64,000 nucleotides of DNA from Psychrobacillus sp042944905 (GCF_042944905.1 NZ_CP168496.1:3162001-3226000), one strand, 5' to 3'. Shown: positions 43,700-53,055, numbered from the stretch's first letter. Notes: a model not told the origin generated them from the letters alone. A program made the numbers and translations.

Positions 43700-45088
43700 C
43701 TAGCTTAACTTTTTCACAATTGACTCTGCTGTTACTTTTCCATTTTTAATACAAGCTCCAATCCCAACGCCATAATAGGAGCATCCTGCAAGTACAACAT
43801 TTGGGTACTGAGTAGCCACTTTATCATTTAATGATCTAATCGCTTCTCCATGCTCCAAATGATAATTTGGCATCTGGTCATTCCAGTTCGTCACTTCTAC
43901 CACTTGTGGTTTACCACTTAACTTCAAACTTTTTTCAATATCTTGTAATGCAACCTCAATCAATTCTTCCTGCGTCATATCCTTCATACTTTCAAATGCC
44001 GGGTTAGAGCTCTTATAAAACATTCGAACAAGCAAATGACTATTTGCAGATGTGTGCTTCCATTTACGACTTGTCCACGTGCATGCATCACATTTCACAT
44101 CGCTATTTTCGGAAACAATGAAACCAGTACCCTCTGCTGGAAGCTGATAATCAGGAATATCAAATCCAAGATAAATACTAATAAGTGAAGAGTTTTTCAG
44201 CTTAATGAAGTCTGTATCTAACTCTTCATTTTGCAATATTGCTTGTGCAACATTATGTGGGGTGGTCAACACAACATAGTCTGTCTCAATTGTTTCACCG
44301 TTGGACAATAAAAGCTCGTACCGCTCACCTTTTTTCAGTACTTTCTTCGTTTGAATTCCTTTTATAATCGTCGTATCATCAAGTTCTTCTTCCATGCGAT
44401 CAATCAAAGCGGAAAGACCACCTTTAAAAGAGATAAACTTTTTATTTGCTGCAGCTTGGAACCGTTCTTTATTGGCACCCAAGCCTTTTATAATACTGCC
44501 ATATTCGTTTTTATAATCAATTAAATAAGGTAATGTCGAAGCAATGGTCAGCTTGTCCAAGTTTCCTGAGTATACTCCAGATAACACGGGAGCTATTTGC
44601 TTTTCTACTAGTTCTTTTCCTAAAAAGTGCTCTAAAAATGATCCTACTGAGCTTTCTTTCGTGAAGCTTTCATTTGATAATTCAAAGTCTTTTAATGCTT
44701 CTTCTTTCCCTTCATCGGAGACTAACGTACTACTTTCCAACGATTCCTCACTTGTTGGTATACCAAATACTGTATCAGGTGGAATTGCATGCAGCTCATT
44801 GTTCGTATAAATATAGGAAATTCCTGTTGCATTATACACAAGCTCGTCCTGCAAATGTAGCTCTTCCACTAAAGGCATTACTCCTTCATTGCGCGCAACA
44901 ATGGAGTCTGCTCCAACCTCCATGATAAAATCCTTTTCCTTCACCGAATGAATTTTTCCGCCTAAATAATCATTCGCTTCCACTAAAACTAATTCTATGT
45001 CTAAGGTATTTTCTAATTTAACTCTTTGCAAATAATGCATCGTAGAAAGGCCTGTAATGCCCCCTCCAACTACAACTATTTTTTTCAA
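43700..45088 (-). CDS. hemY: coproporphyrinogen III / protoporphyrinogen oxidase (FAD)
   Basis: 462 residues. The N-terminal FAD site is KKIVVVGGGITGLSTMHYL. Further family blocks are VEANDYLGGKIHSV, DSIVARNEGVMPLVEEL, and the C-terminal dinucleotide end VVLAGCSYYGVGIGACIKNG. In Gram-positives this enzyme (HemY/CgoX) oxidises coproporphyrinogen III. The annotated GTG at 45097 overlaps AAGGAG. The TTG at 45088, 8 nt from that site, gives the canonical N-terminus. It stands alone, without hemE or hemH next to it. Confidence 0.92.
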   Translation of the reverse strand: MKKIVVVGGGITGLSTMHYLQRVKLENTLDIELVLVEANDYLGGKIHSVKEKDFIMEVGADSIVARNEGVMPLVEELHLQDELVYNATGISYIYTNNELHAIPPDTVFGIPTSEESLESSTLVSDEGKEEALKDFELSNESFTKESSVGSFLEHFLGKELVEKQIAPVLSGVYSGNLDKLTIASTLPYLIDYKNEYGSIIKGLGANKERFQAAANKKFISFKGGLSALIDRMEEELDDTTIIKGIQTKKVLKKGERYELLLSNGETIETDYVVLTTPHNVAQAILQNEELDTDFIKLKNSSLISIYLGFDIPDYQLPAEGTGFIVSENSDVKCDACTWTSRKWKHTSANSHLLVRMFYKSSNPAFESMKDMTQEELIEVALQDIEKSLKLSGKPQVVEVTNWNDQMPNYHLEHGEAIRSLNDKVATQYPNVVLAGCSYYGVGIGACIKNGKVTAESIVKKLS

Positions 45089-45338
45089 AATAATCACTCC
45101 TTGTCTTTATTCCAGAATCGTTCGCTACTCATAGTATAAGCGCTTATAAAAATAACTGGTATGACTTAGCTCACAATTCTTCCTATAAAGACACAATGAT
45201 TTTCAGTTTCGTCAAATTTATAAACTCCTGCGGGTGCATACATCTAAAGTTAAATCCATTTTGAGAGGGATATTATTTCTTTTGTCGAAGTAATAACTTA
45301 TGATTGCCGAAGAATCTATTTTAAGGAAGGTACATATT

Positions 45339-45815
45339 ATGATAAAAAAAAGAAATCTAATTTTGGGTTTTATATGTATGATTGTTATCATAGGAATACC
45401 AACTTTTGTTCATTATGCAAAAAAAGATGTTTGGGAAATTAATGCTATCAATTTAATAAAAGCATTTCAACCTATTAGTGGTGATGCAGTTATTGAGGAT
45501 TTGCGACCATGGATACCATTTGAATGGGATACCTTATACAGTTTTTCACCTTATACAACGAAGGAAACAATCTATGAAACCATTGGATATAAATGGAGTA
45601 ATATAAGGGAAACCGTAAGCGAGGGAATGAACCAAATTGTATTTGTTCATGATGGTGAAGTAGTGTCCTATTTGTTTGGTTATCCAGAACACAATGGAAT
45701 AAGTTTTAATTTTGGGGAATATAAAGGTAGTTATATTAAACTAACAACTGAAGAGAAGTTACCTTTTAAAATGACGATCAGTAATGAAGTAAGCTATTTT
45801 GAATTCATCAAGTAA
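45339..45815 (+). CDS. hypothetical membrane-anchored protein (158 aa)
   Basis: ATG at 45339 with AAGGAAGG about 7 nt upstream; the frame extends to 45300 without a site. One N-terminal helix (NLILGFICMIVIIGIPTFVHYA) follows a basic stretch. An extracellular domain rich in aromatic residues comes next (WEINAINLIKAFQPISGDAV, RPWIPFEWDTLYSFSPYTT). It resembles small secreted proteins of Bacillaceae but I cannot name a family. No operon partner. Confidence 0.65.
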   Translation: MIKKRNLILGFICMIVIIGIPTFVHYAKKDVWEINAINLIKAFQPISGDAVIEDLRPWIPFEWDTLYSFSPYTTKETIYETIGYKWSNIRETVSEGMNQIVFVHDGEVVSYLFGYPEHNGISFNFGEYKGSYIKLTTEEKLPFKMTISNEVSYFEFIK

Positions 45816-45855
45816 CCAAAGGATGGAGTAAACAGTAATCCATCCTTCTCTATTA

Positions 45856-46482
45856 CTATATCGGTCTAATCACAGCCCTAACCGGACTGCCATCCGCACC
45901 TTGAATATTAAGTGGCAGTGCGATCAATTCATAATCACCGGGTTCAATATCTTGTAATAATAAGTTCTCCAAAATGTGTACGTCGTGTTGATAAAGTGCG
46001 TGATGGGTTGGTAGTTCTTTATTATCTAAAGCATCAACAGATGGATGATCAACACCGACTAAAAAGATTCCTTTCTCTTGCAAAAAAGCACCAATATTTT
46101 CTTTTAGCACGGGAATTTTTGTAGGGAATTGTTCCACACATACTTTATTTGTTGTTTTTAAAAGTAAACGTTCCACGCCTGCTAATTCTATATTTTTTAA
46201 TTCTTCACACCCAATGGACTCGAATCCTGACATATCCACTACTTTGGCACGTCCGATATAAATATTGATATCTAATTGATCGATCGTTGGTCCTCCATTG
46301 TCAAAATGAAATGGTGCATCGGCATGTGTTCCCGTATGCACACTTGTTGTGAATCGTCCAATATTGACGGAACCAGTTTGTTCTTTTGAATAGGCTATTT
46401 CAAATTTAAATGGCGTGTCACCATGCCAAGTGCCGATTTTATTCGAGAATGGTTGTGAAATATCAATCCACCGGTTTTCCAT
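45856..46482 (-). CDS. kynB: kynurenine formamidase
   Basis: Hydrolyses N-formyl-kynurenine to kynurenine and formate. It is 208 residues from the ATG at 46482, 3-5 nt after AAAGGAGG; the frame starts 12 codons earlier inside kynA. The cyclase/KynB metal motif is HTGTHADAPFHF, with a second conserved block GVDHPSVDALDNKELPTHHA. Last gene of kynU-kynA-kynB, 11 nt after kynA. Confidence 0.92.
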   Translation of the reverse strand: MENRWIDISQPFSNKIGTWHGDTPFKFEIAYSKEQTGSVNIGRFTTSVHTGTHADAPFHFDNGGPTIDQLDINIYIGRAKVVDMSGFESIGCEELKNIELAGVERLLLKTTNKVCVEQFPTKIPVLKENIGAFLQEKGIFLVGVDHPSVDALDNKELPTHHALYQHDVHILENLLLQDIEPGDYELIALPLNIQGADGSPVRAVIRPI

Positions 46483-46493
46483 GGCTTCCTCCT

Positions 46494-47348
46494 TTACAAG
46501 CTTGTTCTCAAATCCCATAACTCTGGGAAAAAACGATGATCTAACACTTGTCGTAAATAATTGACACCTGATGACCCACCAGTTCCCTTTTTAAAACCAA
46601 TAATCCGTTCCACCGTTTTCATATGACGAAAACGCCACTGTTGTAACCAATCTTCCACATCTACAAGTTTTTCTGCTAATTGATATAGATTCCAGTACTT
46701 ATCCACGTTTAGATATACTTCTTTCCATGCAGTAGCGACTGTTTCATCTCCTCCATAAGTGATAGAGTAGTCTCGATTAACCACAATTGGGTTCAATTCA
46801 AATCCCGCTTTCGCTAAAGCTTGTATGCTTACATCATAAATACTTGGTGCTTTGTATGCTTTTTCAAGCATTTCATATAAGGAAGGATCCTTTTCATAAA
46901 TTTTCAAAATGTGCTTCGTTTTATACCCTAGTGCAAATTCAATTTGTCGGTACTGAAAAGATTGAAATCCCGATGACTTTCCGAGTTTATCTCGAAACTC
47001 TAAATACTCTGCAGGCGTTAATGTCGAGAGCACATCCCACGCTTGTATAATTTGTGTTTGAATTTTCGTCACGCGTGCTAGCATTTTAAAAGCTGCCTGC
47101 ATTTTATCCTCTTGAATTGCTTGAATGGCACTTGTTAACTCATGCAATAATAACTTCATCCATAGTTCACTTACTTGATGAATGATAATAAAAAGCATTT
47201 CATCGTGATGACCTGATAGCCGCTTTTGACTGGATAAAATGCTATCTAGATGTAAATATTCAGAGTACGTCATATCATTCTGAAAGTCTGTATGAATTCC
47301 TTTTTCCCGATTCAACTTTTCTTCCAACTCTGAAATATCCTTTGGCAT
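46494..47348 (-). CDS. kynA: tryptophan 2,3-dioxygenase
   Basis: Haem enzyme opening the indole ring of tryptophan to N-formyl-kynurenine. It is 284 residues, a typical bacterial length. Signatures are MTYSEYLHLDSILSSQKRLS near the N-terminus, HDEMLFIIIHQVSELWMKLL with substrate-binding residues, SSGFQSFQYRQIEFALGYK, and WRFRHMKTVERIIGFKKGTG with the haem-ligand His. It sits 12 nt after kynU. Confidence 0.95.
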   Translation of the reverse strand: MPKDISELEEKLNREKGIHTDFQNDMTYSEYLHLDSILSSQKRLSGHHDEMLFIIIHQVSELWMKLLLHELTSAIQAIQEDKMQAAFKMLARVTKIQTQIIQAWDVLSTLTPAEYLEFRDKLGKSSGFQSFQYRQIEFALGYKTKHILKIYEKDPSLYEMLEKAYKAPSIYDVSIQALAKAGFELNPIVVNRDYSITYGGDETVATAWKEVYLNVDKYWNLYQLAEKLVDVEDWLQQWRFRHMKTVERIIGFKKGTGGSSGVNYLRQVLDHRFFPELWDLRTSL

Positions 47349-47360
47349 TCTGTTCCTCCT

Positions 47361-48635
47361 TTATGCGATCACATCCCGCTTATTTTCGAAACGTTTATAC
47401 GTTTCTTCTTTCATTATTTCCTTTAAAATGTGTACAGTATTCCACACATCTTCAAAGGTGTTATATAACGCTACCGGTGCTAATCTAATTCCATTCGGTG
47501 AACGGAAATCTGGGATGATATGATGCTCTTTTAATGCCTTGCAAATACGTGCTGCCTCATCGTGTACTAAAAAAACATGTCCTCCACGACGGTCTTCTTC
47601 ACGTGGATTGGCAATACTAAATGAATAATCATTTAGCTCTTCTTCTATTAAATACATCATATAATCCGTTAACTTCAAAGATTTGTTACGGATTGCGTCC
47701 ATACCAGTCTCGGCAAACATTTCTAGTGATCCAAATAGTGGAGCTGCACTTAATATATTCGGTGTGCCTATTTGATATGCACCTGCATCCGATGCAGGTG
47801 TCATTTGAGTTGCTAAATCAAACTGTTTTCCTTTATCCGAGCCAAACCACCCAGCAAGACCTGGTTTTTGTCCGAAATGTTTGCGATTCACATATAAGCC
47901 CCCGGTCGCTCCAGGTCCACCGTTTAAATGTTTGTAGTTGCACCAAAAAGCAAAGTCCACATCCCATTCATCTAACTCATGTTGAACGGACCCAATGGAG
48001 TGACACAAATCAAAACAAATCAAAATACCTTGTTCATGCGCGGCCTCGGTAAGCACTTTCATATTTAGGATTTGACCATTTCGATATAACACACCTGGTA
48101 GTACGATTAATGCAACATCATCCGTCATAGCTTGTATAATATTCGCTTCATCTAAAGTGTATCCATCTCTACTTTCTACTAACTTCATATGCTCCGTTGC
48201 CTCATAGCCATGCAATGCTAGCTGACTACTAATCGCATATAAGTCTGACGGAAAGTTTAATTCGTCCGCTAAAATCTTTGTCCTTCTCCCTTTCGGATGA
48301 TAAAAGCTAGCGATTAACTGATGTAAATTTGTTGTCGTTGAACCAGTGATGATCACTTCTTCCTCTGAAGCCCCAACTAGTGGTGCACACATTTTACTTA
48401 ATGTTTCAGAAAAATAAAACCATGGATGCTCCCCTTGCGTCCACCCATCTATTCCGTATTTTTTCCAAGAATCTAGTGTAGATAATAATGATTGTTCCGC
48501 TCGTTTGGACAACAATCCTAAAGAATTGCCGTCCATATATATAGTACCCGGCTGCATATAAAACTCACCACGATAGCTATTTAATGTATCGTTCTCATCT
48601 AATTTCTTTGCATATTCCAACGTTGTATCCCTCAT
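47361..48635 (-). CDS. kynU: kynureninase
   Basis: PLP enzyme cleaving kynurenine to anthranilate and alanine. It is 424 residues from the ATG at 48635, which follows GGATGGGTG; a TTG lies two codons upstream. Family blocks are YMDGNSLGLLS, GEHPWFYFSETLSKM, FDLCHSIGSVQHELDEWDVD with PLP contacts, and the Schiff-base Lys in FAFWCNYKHLNGGPGATGG. First gene of the operon. With kynA and kynB it completes tryptophan to anthranilate. No anthranilate-degrading gene is nearby. Confidence 0.95.
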   Translation of the reverse strand: MRDTTLEYAKKLDENDTLNSYRGEFYMQPGTIYMDGNSLGLLSKRAEQSLLSTLDSWKKYGIDGWTQGEHPWFYFSETLSKMCAPLVGASEEEVIITGSTTTNLHQLIASFYHPKGRRTKILADELNFPSDLYAISSQLALHGYEATEHMKLVESRDGYTLDEANIIQAMTDDVALIVLPGVLYRNGQILNMKVLTEAAHEQGILICFDLCHSIGSVQHELDEWDVDFAFWCNYKHLNGGPGATGGLYVNRKHFGQKPGLAGWFGSDKGKQFDLATQMTPASDAGAYQIGTPNILSAAPLFGSLEMFAETGMDAIRNKSLKLTDYMMYLIEEELNDYSFSIANPREEDRRGGHVFLVHDEAARICKALKEHHIIPDFRSPNGIRLAPVALYNTFEDVWNTVHILKEIMKEETYKRFENKRDVIA

Positions 48636-48693
48636 TAGCAAACACCCATCCTTTATTTAAATGTATCCATATTGAAGTATTTCTACTTAAAAC

Positions 48694-48736
48694 AATAAAC
48701 TCCTTTATTAATAGAAAATTAATAAAGGAGTTTATT
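48694..48736. terminator. long symmetric hairpin between small ORF and kynU
   Basis: A perfect 19-bp stem AATAAACTCCTTTATTAAT/ATTAATAAAGGAGTTTATT with a 5-nt loop and T-rich flanks on both strands. It ends the small gene at 48784-48927. It also precedes kynU and might attenuate it. Confidence 0.75.
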
Positions 48737-48783
48737 ATTTTAGAGTTAAGTTAGAAATGGAGTATATCTTTTGTGAGAAATAG

Positions 48784-48927
48784 TCAGGAAGATGACAAGT
48801 CATTAGTAGAACTGGTAAATGCTGCGGATGAATCATATGCTACCAACGTAACACCCAGTTTTTCTTCCAATTCATTAAGTTCTTGCAGCTGCTCCTGGTC
48901 AAGATTTGCAAATTTGTTTTCTTTCAT
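48784..48927 (-). CDS. small protein (47 aa), unknown
   Basis: ATG with a GAAAGGATG site 8 nt upstream. The product begins MKENKFANLDQEQLQELNEL, continues as an amphipathic helix (EEKLGVTLVAYD), and ends in a serine/threonine-rich tail. It has no membrane helix and no tryptophan. The pattern LEEKLGVTLVAYD seems familiar from short Bacillaceae hypothetical proteins, but I cannot name it. It lies 148 nt upstream of kynU in the same direction, with a terminator between. Confidence 0.6.
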   Translation of the reverse strand: MKENKFANLDQEQLQELNELEEKLGVTLVAYDSSAAFTSSTNDLSSS

Positions 48928-49049
48928 TTAATATTCATCCTTTCTCAAAAGATAGTTTGACCATTAAGAAAAGGATTATACGAAAAGCATTGTAAATTTT
49001 CTTTCATATTCTTTAGTAAATTGTACATATTTTCTTCTTTATTAATATA

Positions 49050-49163
49050 TAGAGGCATTTGGCTTATCCACTCTCTTCTTATCTGAATAGATTATAAACA
49101 GAACAACCTTGATTTTCATTGCGCAATGGAGGTTTGTTCAAAAAAATATAAAGGAGAGATTAA
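49050..49163 (+). promoter_or_regulatory. conserved upstream block of collagen-like genes, copy 1
   Basis: Contains AGAGGCATTTGGCTTATCC, then TGAATAGATTATAAACAGAA with CAACCTTG, then TTGTTCAAAAAAAT and the AAAGGAG site. The same order and spacing recur at 53287-53406 and 61528-61643. It is probably a sporulation promoter region; the sigma factor cannot be named with confidence. Confidence 0.6.
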
Positions 49164-50444
49164 ATGTCACAACCGAATATCCCAAATATTACGCCAAATA
49201 TTACACTCACTAGGGACGATGCTATTAACTTACTTTTAGCTTCCATTGCGATGGAAGAATTGGGACTAGCACATATCATTAATGCAGAAGGGGAAAAACT
49301 GCAATATGCACTTGGCACGATACCAGGCTTGACCAATGCCGCTTCGTTAGAGGATATCTTATTAGTAAATAATAGTGTTCAAGATACCCTAGAATTGGCG
49401 ATGAAAAAAGAACTTTTATTAGATAGTAAATTAAAACAAGTAACCCAAATCAACTCATCTACCGGAACTACTGGAGCTACTGGGGGAACTGGACCTACTG
49501 GCGCTAACGGAGTCACTGGAGCTACTGGGGGAACTGGACCTACTGGCGCTAACGGAGTCACTGGAGCTACTGGTGGAACTGGACCTACTGGCGCTAACGG
49601 AGTCACTGGAGCTACTGGGGATCCTGGATCGACTGGTGCTACTGGAGCTAACGGAGCTATTGGTGGAACTGGACCTACTGGCGCTAACGGAGTCACTGGA
49701 GCTACTGGGGATCCTGGCCAATCTGGTGCTACTGGAGCTAACGGAGCTACTGGGGGAACTGGCCCTACAGGCGCTAACGGAGTCACTGGAGCTACTGGGG
49801 ATCCTGGATCGACTGGGCCAACCGGAGCTACGGGCGCTACTGGGGGAACTGGACCTACCGGCGCTACCGGGGACATCGGGCCTACTGGAGCTATAGGCGC
49901 TACGGGCGCAACAGGGACTGCCGGATCTGGTGCTATCATTCCATTTGCATCCGGTCTCCCTGCTGCAATGACTACTATACTAGGTGGTTTAGTCGGCACT
50001 ACAAGTCTTGTAGGATTTGGAAATTCAGTAACTGGTGTTAGCGTTTTGGGAGGTAATATCGATCTTACAGGTGCTGGAGGTACTCTCTTAAACTTTGCAT
50101 TTTCAGTTCCTCGCGCTGGTACTATTACATCAATTTCTGCCTACTTCAGCACAACACTGGCACTGAATCTAATAGGATCCACAGTAACAATTACAGCACA
50201 ATTATATAGATCAACCACACCAAATAACACCTTTAGTCCAATTCCTGGTGCTCTTGTAACGTTAGCACCATCGCTCACCGGTTTAATTTCAATTGGTCAG
50301 ATAAGCAATGGACTTACTACAGGACTATCAATTCCAGTAGCACCTCAAGATCGTTTACTAATGGTGTTCTCTGCCAAAGCAACTGGTCTAACTTTAATCA
50401 ATACGGTTGCAGGTTACGCAAGCGCGGGTGTTGCAATTAGTTAA
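49164..50444 (+). CDS. collagen-like spore-surface protein with BclB-type C-terminus
   Basis: 426 residues. The N-terminal domain (about 1-95) begins MSQPNIPNITPNITLTRDDA and contains EELGLAHIINAEGEK. It is shared by the other collagen-like genes here and probably anchors the protein to the spore. About 50 Gly-X-Thr/Asn triplets follow (about 97-255). A BclB-type C-terminal domain comes last (IIPFASGLPAAMTTILGGLV ... GTITSISAYFSTT ... VAGYASAGVAIS). BclB belongs to the Bacillus cereus exosporium. AAAGGAG site, own terminator, and a glycosyltransferase downstream on the same strand. Confidence 0.85.
   Translation: MSQPNIPNITPNITLTRDDAINLLLASIAMEELGLAHIINAEGEKLQYALGTIPGLTNAASLEDILLVNNSVQDTLELAMKKELLLDSKLKQVTQINSSTGTTGATGGTGPTGANGVTGATGGTGPTGANGVTGATGGTGPTGANGVTGATGDPGSTGATGANGAIGGTGPTGANGVTGATGDPGQSGATGANGATGGTGPTGANGVTGATGDPGSTGPTGATGATGGTGPTGATGDIGPTGAIGATGATGTAGSGAIIPFASGLPAAMTTILGGLVGTTSLVGFGNSVTGVSVLGGNIDLTGAGGTLLNFAFSVPRAGTITSISAYFSTTLALNLIGSTVTITAQLYRSTTPNNTFSPIPGALVTLAPSLTGLISIGQISNGLTTGLSIPVAPQDRLLMVFSAKATGLTLINTVAGYASAGVAIS
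49458..49926 (+). repeat. collagen-coding tandem repeat, 45-bp higher-order unit
   Basis: Nine-base Gly-X-Y codon triplets grouped into near-identical 45-bp units encoding GATGGTGPTGANGVT. Recombination between units can change stalk length. Confidence 0.8.
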
Positions 50445-50465
50445 TTCAAGATATATTTTAACATA

Positions 50466-50498
50466 AGGAATATTACCTTCATTTGGTGATATTCCTTT
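50466..50498 (+). terminator. terminator of BclB-like gene
   Basis: Stem AAGGAATAT-ACC/GGT-ATATTCCTT followed by TTTTTATTA, 22 nt past the stop. The following 50499-50826 shows no gene and lacks the conserved upstream block. Confidence 0.85.
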
Positions 50499-50826
50499 TT
50501 TATTATCTAGATGTTTTATCGGTCCTATTACCAAAATCAGCTGATATTTGGTTACCTTTCAATTATGTAATTGGGATGAGAACTTATAAAAACGAATGAT
50601 TTTTCAAGAAGAAAGCCTCTATTATGTAAATACTGATAAGTCAGATGAATTTTTTTACCGAACTAGCACCTAATAGTTAACCTTGAATACAATGTTATAT
50701 GGTTGGGTGTTTATCACGTCATGGTTCTTTAGGAATTATCAAAATTACAAGTACTAGGAAGAAGAACATGATGGTTTAACCTGCTATTCCTGTACGTTGT
50801 TAAATAATGTGAAAGTGGTGAGTTTT

Positions 50827-51318
50827 ATGTCTTTGCCTAATATCCCCAATATTACTCCTTTAATTACTCTAAATCGTTGTGACACGATTAATCTACTTCT
50901 ATCTTCTATAGCCTTAGAGGAGATTGGCTTGTCCCATATACTAAATGCAGAAGGAGAAAAGCTTCAAGCATTTCTAAAATGTGTTCCAAAATGTTTGAAT
51001 GATTTTTTGGACATTAATGAAAGCGTAAATAAGACACTGCGTACAGTAGTAAAATCTCAAATTTTGCTTGAATTTAAACTAGAGGATGTTGTTGAGTTAG
51101 ATAGAAAAGCACATTGTAAAGATGAATGTTGCAATCAGTGCCGTAAGAATCGTTGTAAGCATCATAGTAAAGATGAATGTTGCGATGAGTGCTGTAAGGA
51201 TCGTTGTAAGCATCATAGTAAAGATGAATGTTGTAATGAGTGCTGTAAAAATCGTTGTAAGCATCAACATCATAGTAAGAATCCTTGTAAGCATTGTCAG
51301 GACAGAAAACTGGGATGA
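50827..51318 (+). CDS. collagen-gene N-terminal domain joined to Cys/His-rich repeats
   Basis: 163 residues from the ATG at 50827 (MSLPNIPNITPLITLNRCDT); the frame extends 10 codons earlier without a site. The first ~95 residues are the same N-terminal domain as in the neighbouring collagen-like genes (EEIGLSHILNAEGEK). The collagen stalk is replaced by three repeats of the form DECC-xx-C-x-K-x-RCKHHSK, ending in NPCKHCQDRK. About 17 Cys and 9 His within 60 residues suggest disulfide cross-linking or metal binding in the spore coat or exosporium. I know no named family with this combination. Confidence 0.75.
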   Translation: MSLPNIPNITPLITLNRCDTINLLLSSIALEEIGLSHILNAEGEKLQAFLKCVPKCLNDFLDINESVNKTLRTVVKSQILLEFKLEDVVELDRKAHCKDECCNQCRKNRCKHHSKDECCDECCKDRCKHHSKDECCNECCKNRCKHQHHSKNPCKHCQDRKLG

Positions 51319-51402
51319 AATGTTTAAGGAAAGATATGCGCTTATATAGAAAGGCTCCAGTATGTTAAATACAGTTTCATAGGGAAAGGAGAACACACAA
51401 AA

Positions 51403-51885
51403 ATGAAAATGGATTATGACACAGCTCATAAAAAAAGAGAAGTAGAGTATATAAATTTCTTTCGTTCTTTTTTACTTTTTCTTAATAGAACATTCGACTC
51501 CCTTTTAACTCACGAATCCTTACCAATAGAAACAAGCAATAAAATGGAACGGAATGTTATGACTTCCCTCTCTTTATTGTGGACTTTGCATATATCCATT
51601 TTTTCCAAGAGAATATTATATCCTAAAACTTCACAGGAAAAATTAATCCTACCAACTTTTGATGATTATCAATCTAGAACCATTTTACCTCTTCTTCAAC
51701 AATTAAAGAAAGAAGTTGAACAATTTCCTTTCCTTAACGAAAGTTACAAAATACAGTCGGAAAATACATTAGATCAAATTCTTCGATATTATCATTTAAG
51801 TTCTTCTTCAATTCCTATCATTGTAGAATCAAATCTTCATGCTCCTCCTCCATGGTTATCAAAAGATCTTTCAATCATAGGATAG
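51403..51885 (+). CDS. hypothetical helical protein (160 aa)
   Basis: ATG with AAAGGAG about 11 nt upstream. Mostly alpha-helical, without membrane helix or signal: YINFFRSFLLFLNRTFDSLL, TSLSLLWTLHISIFSKRILY, RTILPLLQQLKKEVEQFPFL. The C-terminus is Ser/Pro-rich (SNLHAPPPWLSKDLS). It lies between the Cys/His-rich spore-surface gene and a glycosyltransferase, 50 nt before the latter and in the same direction, so the three may form one sporulation unit. No family recognised. Confidence 0.65.
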   Translation: MKMDYDTAHKKREVEYINFFRSFLLFLNRTFDSLLTHESLPIETSNKMERNVMTSLSLLWTLHISIFSKRILYPKTSQEKLILPTFDDYQSRTILPLLQQLKKEVEQFPFLNESYKIQSENTLDQILRYYHLSSSSIPIIVESNLHAPPPWLSKDLSIIG

Positions 51886-51935
51886 GAATAATTCAGACCA
51901 CCTTAAAAGGTCATCTCAATTTAGGAAGTGAATAT

Positions 51936-53006
51936 ATGGATGCTTTACCTACTATCACACTGTGTATGATTGTGAAAGATGAAGCTAATTGCATTAATGC
52001 TTGTTTAGAAAGTGTCAAAGGACTAGTTAGTGAGATTATCATTGTAGACACAGGTTCTTCTGATCAAACAATTGAAATATGTGAGAACCATCTTGCGAAA
52101 GTATATGCTTATGAGTGGAAAAATGATTTTGCAGATGCCCGGAATTATGGCTTATCATTTTCAACAGGAGACTGGATATTATGGTTAGATGCAGATGAAG
52201 AATTAGATACCATTGAAAAATCCAGAATTCCAGAGATACTAGCAAATACCAATGCCCATCTACTTTCTCTAACTGTCCTTAATTACTATGGAAAAACAAC
52301 CCCTGTTGATAAAAATAAAGCTTATTTGATTTACCAATTACGGTTATTTCGTAATAAAAAAAATATTATATTCCAAAACCGTATACACGAGACGCCTTTG
52401 CTACCGGTAGATGTAACAGAGAAAGACATTGAACACATTCCAGTGTCTATTCATCATTACGGTTATTTGCAGGAAATAACAGAAACAAAACAAAAGGGTC
52501 AACGAAACATTCAGCTTTTGCAACAAGAGTTGTCTGATCCTGCACACAGCCCATGGATCGAATACCATTTGGCAAGTGAATTTTATAGACAAGAAAAATA
52601 TCAACAAGCATTTCAGTTAGTAAATCAATCCATTTTACTTTTTTTGCAAAAAAGTCAGAAACCACCTTCCCTACTTTACAAATTAAAATATGCAATATTA
52701 ATAGAAACAAATAGTCTAGAAGGTGCATGGCCGAGTATTGAGAAAGCAATCCTACTTTACCCAGATTATGTAGATTTACATTTTTATATGGGCTACATTC
52801 TTTATAAAATGAAAGATTACACAAAAGCTTTACAAACATTTGAAAAGTGCCTTGAATTAGGAGATTATCATACAAAACATCTTGTTCTAAAGGGAACGGG
52901 GAGTTTTAAAGCGTGGAAATATAAAGGATTATGTCTCGAACAATTAGGTAAGATGGATGAGGCACAAGAAGCATATTTATACGAAAAGAATACAAAGATA
53001 AAGTAG
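51936..53006 (+). CDS. GT2 glycosyltransferase with C-terminal TPR, copy A
   Basis: 356 residues from the ATG at 51936, 6 nt after AGGAAGTG; a longer frame from 51852 overlaps the previous gene. The GT-A domain opens TITLCMIVKDEANCINACLE, with IIIVDTGSSDQTIEIC and the metal-binding DxD in WILWLDADEELD. The second half has TPR-like helices (YPDYVDLHFYMGYILYKMKD). Enzymes of this build are often encoded beside collagen-like exosporium proteins and glycosylate threonines. That role here is inference from context. Terminator follows. Confidence 0.85.
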   Translation: MDALPTITLCMIVKDEANCINACLESVKGLVSEIIIVDTGSSDQTIEICENHLAKVYAYEWKNDFADARNYGLSFSTGDWILWLDADEELDTIEKSRIPEILANTNAHLLSLTVLNYYGKTTPVDKNKAYLIYQLRLFRNKKNIIFQNRIHETPLLPVDVTEKDIEHIPVSIHHYGYLQEITETKQKGQRNIQLLQQELSDPAHSPWIEYHLASEFYRQEKYQQAFQLVNQSILLFLQKSQKPPSLLYKLKYAILIETNSLEGAWPSIEKAILLYPDYVDLHFYMGYILYKMKDYTKALQTFEKCLELGDYHTKHLVLKGTGSFKAWKYKGLCLEQLGKMDEAQEAYLYEKNTKIK

Positions 53007-53055
53007 AGTTGTAAATTAAAACAAGTTTTTATTCTGTAACTTAGGCAATGAAAAG

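Noticed and set aside
48784..48927. Tryptophan leader peptide controlling kynU
   Set aside because: The peptide contains no Trp and is longer than typical leader peptides.
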